Of a stretch of 64,000 nt of DNA, positions 36,001 to 49,700 are shown in pieces; the first letter of the stretch is position 1, and every line of letters begins with the position of its first letter. Source of the stretch: Palaemon carinicauda (taxonomy: Eukaryota; Arthropoda; Malacostraca; Decapoda; Palaemonidae). The position numbers and the translations under genes are program-made. The stretch lies in the NCBI RefSeq assembly GCF_036898095.1, contig NC_090763.1, positions 56,347,679-56,411,678 of the forward strand, in the 5' to 3' direction. The notes below the pieces were generated by a model that searched no databases, was not told the DNA's origin, and saw only the letters and a list, made by a program, of their open reading frames with translations.

Positions 36001-39000
36001 CACTCTCCTTATGTTCTGCTTTTTCATCCTCCCTTCCACTCTCCTTATGTTTTGCTTTTTCATCCTCCCTTCCACTCTCCTTAGGTTTTGCTTTTTCATC
36101 CTCCCTTCCACTCTCCTTATGTTCTGCTTTTCATCATCCCTTCCACTCTCCTTATGTTCTGCTTTTTCATCCTCCCTTCCACTCTCCTTATGTTCTGCTT
36201 TTTCATCCTCCCTTCCACTCTCCTTAGGTTTTGCTTTTTCATCCTCCCTTCCACTCTCCTTATGTTTTGCTTTTTCATCATCCCTTCCACTCTCCTTATG
36301 TTTTGCTTTTTCATCATCCCTTCCACTCTCCTTATGTTTTGCTTTTTCATCATCCCTTCCACTCTCCTTATGTTCTGCATTTTCATCCTCCCTTCCACTC
36401 TCCTTATGTTTTGCTTTTTCATCCTCCCTTCCACTCTCCTTATGTTTTGCTTTTTCATCCTCCCTTCCACTCTCCTTATGTTCTGCTTTTTCATCATCCC
36501 TTCCACTCTCCTTATGTTTTGCTTTTTCATCCTCCCTTCCACTCTCCTTATGTTTTGCTTTTTCATCCTCCCTTCTACTCTCCTTATGTTTTGCTTTTTC
36601 ATCATCCCTTCCACTCTCCTTATGTTCTGCTTTTTCATCCTCCCTTCCACTCTCCTTATGTTCTGCTTTTTCATCATCCCTTCCACTCTCCTTATGTTTT
36701 GCTTTTTCATCCTCCCTTCCACTCTCCTTATGTTTTGCTTTTTCATCCTCCCTTCCACTCTCCTTATGTTCTGTTTTTCATCCTCCCTTCCACTCTCCTT
36801 ATGTTCTGTTTTTTCATCATCCCTTCCACTCTCCTTATGTTCTGCTTTTTCATCCTCCCTTCCACTCTCCTTATGTTCTGCTTTTTCATCCTCTCTTCCA
36901 CTCTCCTTATGTTCTGCTTTTTCATCCTCCCTTCCACTCTCCTTATGTTTTGCTTTTCATCCTCCCTTCCACTCTCCTTATGTTTTGCTTTTTCATCATC
37001 CCTTCCACTCTCCTTATGTTTTTCTTTTTCATCATCCCTTCCACTCTCCTTATGTTTTGCTTTTCATCCTCCCTTCCACTCTCCTTATGTTTTGCTTTTC
37101 ATCCTCCCTTCCACTCTCCTTATGTTTTGCTTTTTCATCATCCCTTCCACTCTCCTTATGTTTTTCTTTTTAATCATCCCTTCCACTCTCCTTATGTTTT
37201 GCTTTTTCATCATCCCTTCCACTCTCCTTATGTTTTGCTTTTCATCCTCCCTTCCACTCTCCTTATGTTTTGCTTTTCATCCTCCCTTCCACTCTCCTTA
37301 TGTTTTGCTTTTTCATCCTCCCTTCCACTCTCCTTATGTTTTGCTTTTTCATCATCCCTTCCACTCTCCTTATGTTTTTCTTTTTCATCATCCCTTCCAC
37401 TCTCCTTATGTTTTGCTTTTCATCCTCCCTTCCACTCTCCTTAGGTTTTGCTTTTCATCCTCCCTTCCACTCTCCTTATGTTTTGCTTTTTCATCATCCC
37501 TTCCACTCTCCTTATGTTTTTCTTTTTCATCATCCCTTCCACTCTCCTTATGTTTTGCTTTTTCATCATCCCTTCCACTCTCCTTATGTTTTGCTTTTCA
37601 TCCTCCCTTCCACTCTCCTTATGTTTTGCTTTTCATCCTCCCTTCCACTCTCCTTATGTTTTGATTTTCATCCTCCCTTCCACTCTCCTTATGTTTTGCT
37701 TTTTCATCATCCCTTCCACTCTCCTTATGTTTCGCTTTTTCATCCTCCCTTCCACTCTCCTTATGTTTTGCTTTTTCATCATCCCTTCCACTCTCCTTAT
37801 GTTTTTCTTTTTCATCATCCCTTCCACTCTCCTTATGTTTTGCTTTTTCATCCTCCCTTCCACTCTCATTATGTTTCGCTTTTTCATCCTCCCTTCCACT
37901 CTCCTTATGTTTTGCTTTTTCATCCTCCCTTCCACTCTCCTTATGTTCTGTTTTTCATCCTCCCTTCCACTCTCCTTATGTTCTGTTTTTCATCATCCCT
38001 TCCACTCTCCTTATGTTTTGCTTTTTCATCATCCCTTCCACTCTCCTTATGTTCTGTTTTTTCATCCTCCCTTCTACTCTCCTTATGTTCTGCTTTTTCA
38101 TCCTCCCTTCCACTCTCCTTATGTTCTGCTTTTTCATCATCCCTTCCACTCTCCTTATGTTTTGCTTTTCATCCTCCCTTCCACTCTCCTTATGTTTTGC
38201 TTTTTCATCCTCCCTTCCACTCTCCTTATGTTTTGCTTTTTCATCCTCCCTTCCACTCTCCTTATGTTTTGCTTTTTCATCCTCCCTTCCACTCTCCTTA
38301 TGTTCTGTTTTTCATCCTCCCTTCCACTCTCCTTATGTTCTGTTTTTCATCATCCCTTCCACTCTCCTTATGTTCTGCTTTTTCATCATCCCGTCCACTC
38401 TCCTTATGTTCTGTTTTTTCATCCTCCCTTCTACTCTCCTTATGTTTTGCTTTTTCATCCTCCCTTCCACTCTCCTTATGTTCTGCTTTTTCATCATCCC
38501 TTCCACTCTCCTTATGTTTTGCTTTTCATCCTCCCTTCCACTCTCCTTATGTTTTGCTTTTTCATCCTCCCTTCCACTCTCCTTATGTTTTGCTTTTCAT
38601 CCTCCCTTCCACTCTCCTTATGTTTTGCTTTTTCATCATCCCTTCCACTCTCCTTATGTTTTGCTTTTTCATCATCCCTTCCACTCTCCTTATGATTTGC
38701 TTTTTCATCATCCCTTCCACTCTCCTTATGTTTTGCTTTTTCATCTCCCTTCCACTCTCCTTATGTTCTGTTTTTCATCCTCCCTTCCACTCTCCTTATG
38801 TTTTGCTTTTTCATCATCCCTTCCACTCTCCTTATGTTTTGCTTTTTCATCATCCCTTCCACTCTCCTTATGTTTTGCTTTTTCATCATCCCTTCCACTC
38901 TCCTTATGTTTTGCTTTTTCATCCTCCCTTCCACTCTCCTTATGTTTTGCTTTTTCATCCTCCCTTCCACTCTCCTTATGTTCTGTTTTTCATCCTCCCT

Positions 39001-42000
39001 TCCACTCTCCTTATGTTCTGTTTTCATCATCCCTTCCACTCTCCTTATGTTCTGCTTTTTCATCCTCTCTTCCACTCTCCTTATGTTCTGCTTTTTCATC
39101 CTCTCTTCCACTCTCCTTATGTTCTGCTTTTTCATCCTCCCTTCCACTCTCCTTATGTTCTGCTTTTTCATCCTCCCTTCCACTCTCCTTATGTTTTGCT
39201 TTTTCATCATCCCTTCCACTCTCCTTATGTTTTGCTTTTTCATCATCCCTTCCACTCTCCTTATGTTCTGCTTTTTCATCCTCCGTTCCACTCTCCTTAT
39301 GTTTGCTTTTTCATCATCCCTTCCACTCTCCTTATGTTTTGCTTTTTCATCATCCCTTCCACTCTCCTTATGTTTTGCTTTTTCATCATCCCTTCCACTC
39401 TCCTTATGTTTTGCTTTTTCATCCTCCCTTCCACTCTCCTTATGTTTTGCTTTTTCATCTCCCTTCCACTCTCCTTATGTTCTGTTTTTCATCCTCCCTT
39501 CCACTCTCCTTATGTTTTGCTTTTTCATCATCCCTTCCACTCTCCTTATGTTTTGCTTTTTCATCATCCCTTCCACTCTCCTTATGTTTTGCTTTTTCAT
39601 CCTCCCTTCCACTCTCCTTATGTTCTGCTTTTTCATCCTCCCTTCCACTCTCCTTATGTTTTGCTTTTTCATCATCCCTTCCACTCTCCTTATGTTTTGC
39701 TTTTTCATCATCCCTTCCACTCTCCTTATGTTTTGCTTTTTCATCATCCCTTCCACTCTCCTTATGTTTTGCTTTTTCATCATCCCTTCCACTCTCCTTA
39801 TGTTCTGCTTTTTCATCCTCCCTTCCACTCTCCTTATGTTCTGCTTTTCATCCTCCCTTCCACTCTCCTTAGGTTTTGCTTTTTCATCCTCCCTTCCACT
39901 CTCCTTATGTTCTGCTTTTCATCATCCCTTCCACTCTCCTTATGTTCTGCTTTTTCATCCTCCCTTCCACTCTCCTTATGTTCTGCTTTTCATCCTCCCT
40001 TCCACTCTCCTTAGGTTTTGCTTTTTCATCCTCCCTTCCACTCTCCTTAGGTTTTGCTTTTTCATCATCCCTTCCACTCTCATGTTTTGCTTTTTCATCC
40101 TCCCTTCTACTCTCCTTAGGTTTTGCTTTTTCATCATCCCTTCCACTCTCCTTATGTTTTGCTTTTTCATCCTCCCTTCCACTCTCCTTATGTTTTGCTT
40201 TTTCATCCTCCCTTCCACTCTCCTTATGTTTTGCTTTTTCATCCTCCCTTCCACTCTCCTTATGTTTTGCTTTTTCATCCTCCCTTCCACTCTCCTTATG
40301 TTCTGCTTTTTCATCCTCCCTTCCACTCTCCTTATGTTTTGCTTTTTCATCCTCCCTTCCACTCTCCTTATGTTTTGCTTTTTCATCCTCCCTTCCACTC
40401 TCCTTATGTTTTGCTTTTTCATCATCCCTTCCACTCTCCTTATGTTCTGCTTTTTCATCCTCCCTTCCACTCTCCTTATGTTCTGCTTTTTCATCTCCCT
40501 TCCACTCTCCTTATGTTTTGCTTTTTCATCCTCCCTTCCACTCTCCTTATGTTTTGCTTTTTCATCCTCCCTTCCACTCTCCTTATGTTCTGTTTTTCAT
40601 CCTCCCTTCCACTCTCCTTATGTTCTGCTTTTTCATCATCCCTTCCACTCTCCTTATGTTCTGCTTTTTCATCCTCCCTTCCACTCTCCTTATGTTCTGC
40701 TTTTTCATCCTCCCTTCCACTCTCCTTATGTTCTGCTTTTTCATCCTCCCTTCCACTCTCCTTATGTTTTGCTTTTTCATCCTCCCTTCCACTCTCCTTA
40801 TGTTTTGCTTTTTCATCATCCCTTCCACTCTCCTTATGTTTTTGCTTTTTCATCATCCCTTCCACTCTCCTTATGTTTTGCTTTTCATCCTCCCTTCCAC
40901 TCTCCTTATGTTTTGCTTTTCATCCTCCCTTCCACTCTCCTTATGTTTTGCTTTTTCATCATCCCTTCCACTCTCCTTATGTTTTTCTTTTTCATCATCC
41001 CTTCCACTCTCCTTATGTTTTGCTTTTTCATCATCCCTTCCACTCTCCTTATGTTTTGCTTTTCATCCTCCCTTCCACTCTCCTTATGTTTTGCTTTTTC
41101 ATCCTCCCTTCCACTCTCCTTATGTTTTGCTTTTTCATCCTCCCTTCCACTCTCCTTATGTTTTGCTTTTTCATCATCCCTTCCACTCTCCTTATGTTTT
41201 CTTTTTCATCATCCCTTCCACTCTCCTTATGTTTTGCTTTTCATCCTCCCTTCCACTCTCCTTAGGTTTTGCTTTTTCATCCTCCCTTCCACTCTCCTTA
41301 TGTTTTGCTTTTTCATCATCCCTTCCACTCTCCTTATGTTTTTGCTTTTTCATCATCCCTTCCACTCTCCTTATGTTTTGCTTTTTCATCATCCCTTCCA
41401 CTCTCCTTATGTTTTGCTTTTCATCCTCCCTTCCACTCTCCTTATGTTTTGCTTTTCATCCTCCCTTCCACTCTCCTTATGTTTTGATTTTCATCCTCCC
41501 TTCCACTCTCCTTATGTTTTGCTTTTTCATCATCCCTTCCACTCTCCTTATGTTTGCTTTTTCATCCTCCCTTCCACTCTCCTTATGTTTTGCTTTTTCA
41601 TCATCCCTTCCACTCTCCTTATGTTTTTCTTTTTCATCATCCCTTCCACTCTCCTTATGTTTTGCTTTTCATCCTCCCTTCCACTCTCCTTATGTTTTGC
41701 TTTTTCATCCTCCCTTCCACTCTCCTTATGTTTTGCTTTTTCATCCTCCCTTCCACTCTCCTTATGTTCAGTTTTTCATCCTCCCTTCCACTCTCCTTAT
41801 GTTCTGTTTTTCATCATCCCTTCCACTCTCCTTATGTTTTGCTTTTTCATCCTCCCTTCCACTCTCCTTATGTTCTGTTTTTTCATCCTCCCTTCCACTC
41901 TCCTTATGTTCTGCTTTTTCATCCTCCCTTCCACTCTCCTTATGTTCTGCTTTTTCATCATCCCTTCCACTCTCCTTATGTTTTGCTTTTCATCCTCCCT

Positions 42001-43764
42001 TCCACTCTCCTTATGTTTTGCTTTTTCATCCTCCCTTCCACTCTCCTTATGTTTTGCTTTTTCATCCTCCCTTCCACTCTCCTTATGTTTTGCTTTTTCA
42101 TCCTCCCTTCCACTCTCCTTATGTTCTGTTTTTCATCCTCCCTTCCACTCTCCTTATGTTCTGTTTTTCATCATCCCTTCCACTCTCCTTATGTTCTGCT
42201 TTTTCATCATCCCTTCCACTCTCCTTATGTTCTGTTTTTTCATCCTCCCTTCACTCTCCTTATGTTTTGCTTTTTCATCCTCCCTTCCACTCTCCTTATG
42301 TTCTGCTTTTTCATCATCCCTTCCACTCTCCTTATGTTTTGCTTTTCATCCTCCCTTCCACTCTCCTTATGTTTTGCTTTTTCATCCTCCCTTCCACTCT
42401 CCTTATGTTTTGCTTTTCATCCTCCCTTCCACTCTCCTTATGTTTTGCTTTTTCATCATCCCTTCCACTCTCCTTATGTTTTGCTTTTTCATCATCCCTT
42501 CCACTCTCCTTATGATTTGCTTTTTCATCATCCCTTCCACTCTCCTTATGTTTTGCTTTTTCATTCTCCCTTCCACTCTCCTTATGTTCTGTTTTTCATC
42601 CTCCCTTCCACTCTCCTTATGTTTTGCTTTTTCATCATCCCTTCCACTCTCCTTATGTTTTGCTTTTTCATCATCCCTTCCACTCTCCTTATGTTTTGCT
42701 TTTTCATCATCCCTTCCACTCTCCTTATGTTTTGCTTTTTCATCCTCCCTTCCACTCTCCTTATGTTTTGCTTTTTCATCCTCCCTTCCACTCTCCTTAT
42801 GTTCTGTTTTTCATCCTCCCTTCCACTCTCCTTATGTTCTGTTTTTCATCATCCCTTCCACTCTCCTTATGTTCTGCTTTTTCATCCTCTCTTCCACTCT
42901 CCTTATGTTCTGCTTTTTCATCCTCTCTTCCACTCTCCTTATGTTCTGCTTTTTCATCCTCCCTTCCACTCTCCTTATGTTCTGCTTTTTCATCCTCCCT
43001 TCCACTCTCCTTATGTTTTGCTTTTCATCCTCCCTTCCACTCTCCTTATGTTTTGCATTTTCATCCTCCCTTCCACTCTCCTTATGTTTTGCTTTTTCAT
43101 CATCCTTTCCACTCTCCTTATGTTTTGCTTTTTCATCATCCCTTCCACTCTCCTTATGTTTTGCTTTTCATCCTCCCTTCCACTCTCCTTATGTTTTGCT
43201 TTTCATCCTCCCTTCCACTCTCCTTATGTTTTGCTTTTTCATCATCCTTTCCACTCACCTTATGTTTTGCTTTTTCATCATCCCTTTCCACTCTCCTTAT
43301 GTTTTGCTTTTTCATCATCCCTTCCACTCTCCTTATGTTTTGCTTTTTCATCATCCCTTCCACTCTCCTTATGTTTTGCTTTTTCATCATCCTTTCCACT
43401 CTCCTTATGTTTTGCTTTTTCATCATCCCTTCCACTCTCCTTATGTTTTGCTTTTTCATCATCCCTTCCACTCTCCTTATGTTTTGCTTTTCATCCTCCC
43501 TTCCACTCTCCTTATGTTTTGCTTTTTCATCATCCTTTCCACTCTCCTTATGTTTTGCTTTTTCATCATCCCTTCCACTCTCCTTATGTTTTGCTTTTTC
43601 ATCATCCCTTCCACTCTCCTTATGTTTTGCTTTTTCATCATCCCTTCCACTCTCCTTATGTTTTGCTTTTTCATCATCCCTTCCACTCTCCTTATGTTTT
43701 GCTTTTTCATCATCCCTTCCACTCTCCTTATGTTTTGCTTTTTCATCATCCCTTCCACTCTCCT

Positions 43765-46700
43765 TATGTTTTGCTTTTTCATCCTCCCTTCCATTCTCCT
43801 TATGCTTTGCTTTTTCATCATCCCTTCCACTCTCCTTATGTTTTGCTTTTTCATCATCCCTTCCACTCTCCTTATGTTTTGCTTTTTCATCATCCCTTCC
43901 ACTCTCCTTATGTTTTGCTTTTTCATCTTCCCTTCCACTCTCCTTATGTTTTGCTTTTTCATTCTCCCTTCCACTCTCCTTATGTTCTGTTTTTCATCCT
44001 CCCTTCCACTCTCCTTATGTTTTGCTTTTTCATCATCCCTTCCACTCTCCTTTATGTTTTGCTTTTTCATCATCCCTTCCACTCTCCTTATGTTTTGCTT
44101 TTTCATCATCCCTTCCACTCTCCTTATGTTCTGCTTTTTCATCCTCCGTTCCACTCTCAATGTTCTGCTTTTTCATCATCCCTTCCACTCTCCTTATGTT
44201 TTGCTTTTTCATCATCCCTTCCACTCTCCTTATGTTTTGCTTTTTCATCATCCCTTCCACTCTCCTTATTTTTTGCTTTTTCATCCTCCCTTCCACTCTC
44301 CTTATGTTTTGCTTTTTCATTCTCCCTTCCACTCTCCTTATGTTCTGTTTTTCATCCTCCCTTCCACTCTCCTTATGTTTTGCTTTTTCATCATCCCTTC
44401 CACTCTCCTTATGTTTTGCTTTTTCATCATCCCTTCCACTCTCCTTATGTTTTGCTTTTTCATCATCCCTTCCACTCTCCTTATGTTTTGCTTTTTCATC
44501 ATCCCTTCCACTCTCCTTATGTTCTGCTTTTTCATCCTCCCTTCCACTCTCCTTATGTTCTGCTTTTTCATCCTCCCTTCCACTCTCCTTATGTTTTGCT
44601 TTTTCATCATCCCTTCCACTCTCCTTATGTTTTGCTTTTTCATCATCCCTTCCACTCTCCTTATGTTTTGCTTTTTCATCATCCCTTCCACTCTCCTTAT
44701 GTTCTGCTTTTTCATCCTCCCTTCCACTCTCCTTATGTTCTGCTTTTCATCCTCCCTTCCACTCTCCTTAGGTTTTGCTTTTTCATCCTCCCTTCCACTC
44801 TCCTTATGTTCTGCTTTTCATCATCCCTTCCACTCTCCTTATGTTCTGCTTTTTCATCCTCCCTTCCACTCTCCTTATGTTCTGCTTTTCATCCTCCCTT
44901 CCACTCTCCTTATGTTTTGCTTTTTCATCATCCCTTCCACTCTCATGTTTTGCTTTTTCATCCTCCCTTCTACTCTCCTTATGTTTAGCTTTTTCATCAT
45001 CCCTTCCACTCTCCTTATGTTCTGCATTTTCATCCTCCCTTCCACTCTCCTTATGTTCTGCTTTTTCATCATCCCTTCCACTCTCCTTATGTTTTGCTTT
45101 TTCATCCTCCCTTCCACTCTCCTTATGTTCTGCATTTTCATCCTCCCTTCCACTCTCCTTATGTTCTGCTTTTTCATCATCCCTTCCACTCTCCTTATGT
45201 TTTGCTTTTTCATCCTCCCTTCCACTCTCCTTATGTTTTGCTTTTTCATCCTCCCTTCCACTCTCCTTATGTTCTGCTTTTTCATCATCCCTTCCACTCT
45301 CCTTATGTTTTGCTTTTTCATCCTCCCTTCCACTCTCCTTATGTTTTGCTTTTTCATCCTCCCTTCTACTCTCCTTATGTTTTGCTTTTTCATCATCCCT
45401 TCCACTCTCCTTATGTTCTGCTTTTTCATCCTCCCTTCCACTCTCCTTATGTTCTGCTTTTTCATCATCCCTTCCACTCTCCTTATGTTTTGCTTTTTCA
45501 TCCTCCCTTCCACTCTCCTTATGTTTTGCTTTTTCATCCTCCCTTCCACTCTCCTTATGTTCTGTTTTTCATCCTCCCTTCCACTCTCCTTATGTTCTGT
45601 TTTTTCATCATCCCTTCCACTCTCCTTATGTTCTGCTTTTTCATCCTCCCTTCCACTCTCCTTATGTTTTGCTTTTTCATCCTCCCTTCCACTCTCCTTA
45701 TGTTCTGTTTTTCATCCTCCCTTCCACTCTCCTTATGTTCTGTTTTTCATCCTCCCTTCCACTCTCCTTATGTTCTGTTTTTTCATCATCCCTTCCACTC
45801 TCCTTATGTTCTGCTTTTTCATCCTCCCTTCCACTCTCCTTATGTTTTGCTTTTTCATCCTCCCTTCCACTCTCCTTATGTTCTGCTTTTTCATCATCCC
45901 TTCCACTCTCCTTATGTTTTGCTTTTTCATCCTCCCTTCCACTCTCCTTATGTTCTGCTTTTTCATCATCCCTTCCACTCTCCTTATGTTTTGCTTTTTC
46001 ATCCTCCCTTCCACTCTCCTTATGTTCTGCTTTTTCATCATCCCTTCCACTCTCCTTATGTTTTGCTTTTTCATCCTCCCTTCCACTCTCCTTATGTTTT
46101 GCTTTTTCATCCTCCCTTCTACTCTCCTTATGTTTTGCTTTTTCATCATCCCTTCCACTCTCCTTATGTTCTGCTTTTTCATCCTCCCTTCCACTCTCCT
46201 TATGTTCTGCTTTTTCATCATCCCTTCCACTCTCCTTATGTTTTGCTTTTTCATCCTCCCTTCCACTCTCCTTATGTTTTGCTTTTTCATCCTCCCTTCC
46301 ACTCTCCTTATGTTCTGTTTTTCATCCTCCCTTCCACTCTCCTTATGTTCTGTTTTTTCATCATCCCTTCCACTCTCCTTATGTTCTGCTTTTTCATCCT
46401 CCCTTCCACTCTCCTTATGTTTTGCTTTTTCATCCTCCCTTCCACTCTCCTTATGTTCTGTTTTTCATCCTCCCTTCCACTCTCCTTATGTTCTGTTTTT
46501 CATCCTCCCTTCCACTCTCCTTATGTTCTGTTTTTTCATCATCCCTTCCACTCTCCTTATGTTCTGCTTTTTCATCCTCCCTTCCACTCTCCTTATGTTC
46601 TGCTTTTTCATCCTCTCTTCCACTCTCCTTATGTTCTGCTTTTTCATCCTCCCTTCCACTCTCCTTATGTTTTGCTTTTCATCCTCCCTTCCACTCTCCT

Positions 46701-49700
46701 TATGTTTTGCTTTTTCATCATCCCTTCCACTCTCCTTATGTTTTTCTTTTTCATCATCCCTTCCACTCTCCTTATGTTTTGCTTTTCATCCTCCCTTCCA
46801 CTCTCCTTATGTTTTGCTTTTCATCCTCCCTTCCACTCTCCTTATGTTTTGCTTTTTCATCATCCCTTCCACTCTCCTTATGTTTGTCTTTTTAATCATC
46901 CCTTCCACTCTCCTTATGTTTTGCTTTTTCATCATCCCTTCCACTCTCCTTATGTTTTGCTTTTCATCCTCCCTTCCACTCTCCTTATGTTTTGCTTTTC
47001 ATCCTCCCTTCCACTCTCCTTATGTTTTGCTTTTTCATCCTCCCTTCCACTCTCCTTATGTTTTGCTTTTTCATCATCCCTTCCACTCTCCTTATGTTTT
47101 GCTTTTTCATCATCCCTTCCACTCTCCTTATGTTTTGCTTTTCATCCTCCCTTCCACTCTCCTTAGGTTTTGCTTTTCATCCTCCCTTCCACTCTCCTTA
47201 TGTTTTGCTTTTTCATCATCCCTTCCACTCTCCTTATGTTTTTCTTTTTCATCATCCCTTCCACTCTCCTTATGTTTTGCTTTTTCATCATCCCTTCCAC
47301 TCTCCTTATGTTTTGCTTTTCATCCTCCCTTCCACTCTCCTTATGTTTTGCTTTTCATCCTCCCTTCCACTCTCCTTATGTTTTGCTTTTTCATCATCCC
47401 TTCCACTCTCCTTATGTTTTTCTTTTTCATCATCCCTTCCACTCTCCTTATGTTTCGCTTTTTCATCCTCCCTTCCACTCTCCTTATGTTTTGCTTTTTC
47501 ATCATCCCTTCCACTCTCCTTTTGTTTTTCTTTTTCATCATCCCTTCCACTCTCCTTATGTTTTGCTTTTCATCCTCCCTTCCACTCTCATTATGTTTCG
47601 CTTTTTCATCCTCCCTTCCACTCTCCTTATGTTTTGCTTTTTCATCCTCCCTTCCACTCTCCTTATGTTCTGTTTTTCATCCTCTCTTCCACTCTCCTTA
47701 TGTTCTGTTTTTCATCATCCCTTCCACTCTCCTTATGTTTTGCTTTTTCATCATCCCTTCCACTCTCCTTATGTTCTGTTTTTTCATCCTCCCTTCTACT
47801 CTCCTTATGTTCTGCTTTTTCATCCTCCCTTCCACTCTCCTTATGTTCTGCTTTTTCATCATTTCTTCCACTCTCCTTATGTTTTGCTTTTCATCCTCCC
47901 TTCCACTCTCCTTATGTTTTGCTTTTCATCCTCCCTTCCACTCTCCTTATGTTTTGCTTTTTCATCCTCCCTTCCACTCTCCTTATGTTTTGCTTTTTCA
48001 TCCTCCCTTCCACTCTCCTTATGTTCTGTTTTTCATCCTCCCTTTCACTCTCCTTATGTTCTGTTTTTCATCATCCCTTCCACTCTCCTTATGTTCTGCT
48101 TTTTCATCATCCCTTCCACTCTCCTTATGTTCTGTTTTTTCATCCTCCCTTCTACTCTCCTTATGTTTTGCTTTTTCATCCTCCCTTCCACTCTCCTTAT
48201 GTTCTGCTTTTTCATCATCCCTTCCACTCTCCTTATGTTTTGCTTTTCATCCTCCCTTCCACTCTCCTTATGTTTTGCTTTTTCATCCTCCCTTCCACTC
48301 TCCTTATGCTTTGCTTTTTCATCATCCCTTCGACTCTCCTTATGTTTTGCTTTTTCATCATCCCTTCCACTCTCCTTATGTTTTGCTTTTTCATCATCCC
48401 TTCCACTCTCCTTATGTTTTGCTTTTTCATCATCCCTTCCACTCTCCTTATGTTTTGCTTTTTTATTCTCCCTTCCACTCTCCTTATGTTCTGTTTTTCA
48501 TCCTCCCTTCCACTCTCCTTATGTTTTGCTTTTTCATCATCCCTTCCACTCTCCTTATGATTTGCTTTTTCATCATCCCTTCCACTCTCCTTATGTTTTG
48601 CTTTTTCATTCTCCCTTCCACTCTCCTTATGTTCTGTTTTTCATCCTCCCTTCCACTCTCCTTATGTTTTGCTTTTTCATCCTCCCTTCCACTCTCCTTA
48701 TGTTCTGTTTTTCATCCTCCCTTCCACTCTCCTTATGTTCTGTTTTTTCATCATCCCTTCCACTCTCCTTATGTTCTGCTTTTTCATCCTCCCTTCCACT
48801 CTCCTTATGTTCTGCTTTTTCATCCTCTCTTCCACTCTCCTTATGTTCTGCTTTTTCATCCTCCCTTCCACTCTCCTTATGTTTTGCTTTTCATCCTCCC
48901 TTCCACTCTCCTTATGTTTTGCTTTTTCATCATCCCTTCCACTCTCCTTATGTTTTTCTTTTTCATCATCCCTTCCACTCTCCTTATGTTTTGCTTTTCA
49001 TCCTCCCTTCCACTCTCCTTATGTTTTGCTTTTCATCCTCCCTTCCACTCTCCTTATGTTTTGCTTTTTCATCATCCCTTCCACTCTCCTTATGTTTTGC
49101 TTTTTCATCCTCCCTTCCATTCTCCTTATGCTTTGCTTTTTCATCATCCCTTCCACTCTCCTTATGTTTTGCTTTTTCATCATCCCTTCCACTCTCCTTA
49201 TGTTTTGCTTTTTCATCATCCCTTCCACTCTCCTTATGTTTTGCTTTTTCATCTTCCCTTCCACTCTCCTTATGTTTTGCTTTTTCATTCTCCCTTCCAC
49301 TCTCCTTATGTTCTGTTTTTCATCCTCCCTTCCACTCTCCTTATGTTTTGCTTTTTCATCATCCCTTCCACTCTCCTTTATGTTTTGCTTTTTCATCATC
49401 CCTTCCACTCTCCTTATGTTTTGCTTTTTCATCATCCCTTCCACTCTCCTTATGTTCTGCTTTTTCATCCTCCGTTCCACTCTCAATGTTCTGCTTTTTC
49501 ATCATCCCTTCCACTCTCCTTATGTTTTGCTTTTTCATCATCCCTTCCACTCTCCTTATGTTTTGCTTTTTCATCATCCCTTCCACTCTCCTTATTTTTT
49601 GCTTTTTCATCCTCCCTTCCACTCTCCTTATGTTTTGCTTTTTCATTCTCCCTTCCACTCTCCTTATGTTCTGTTTTTCATCCTCCCTTCCACTCTCCTT

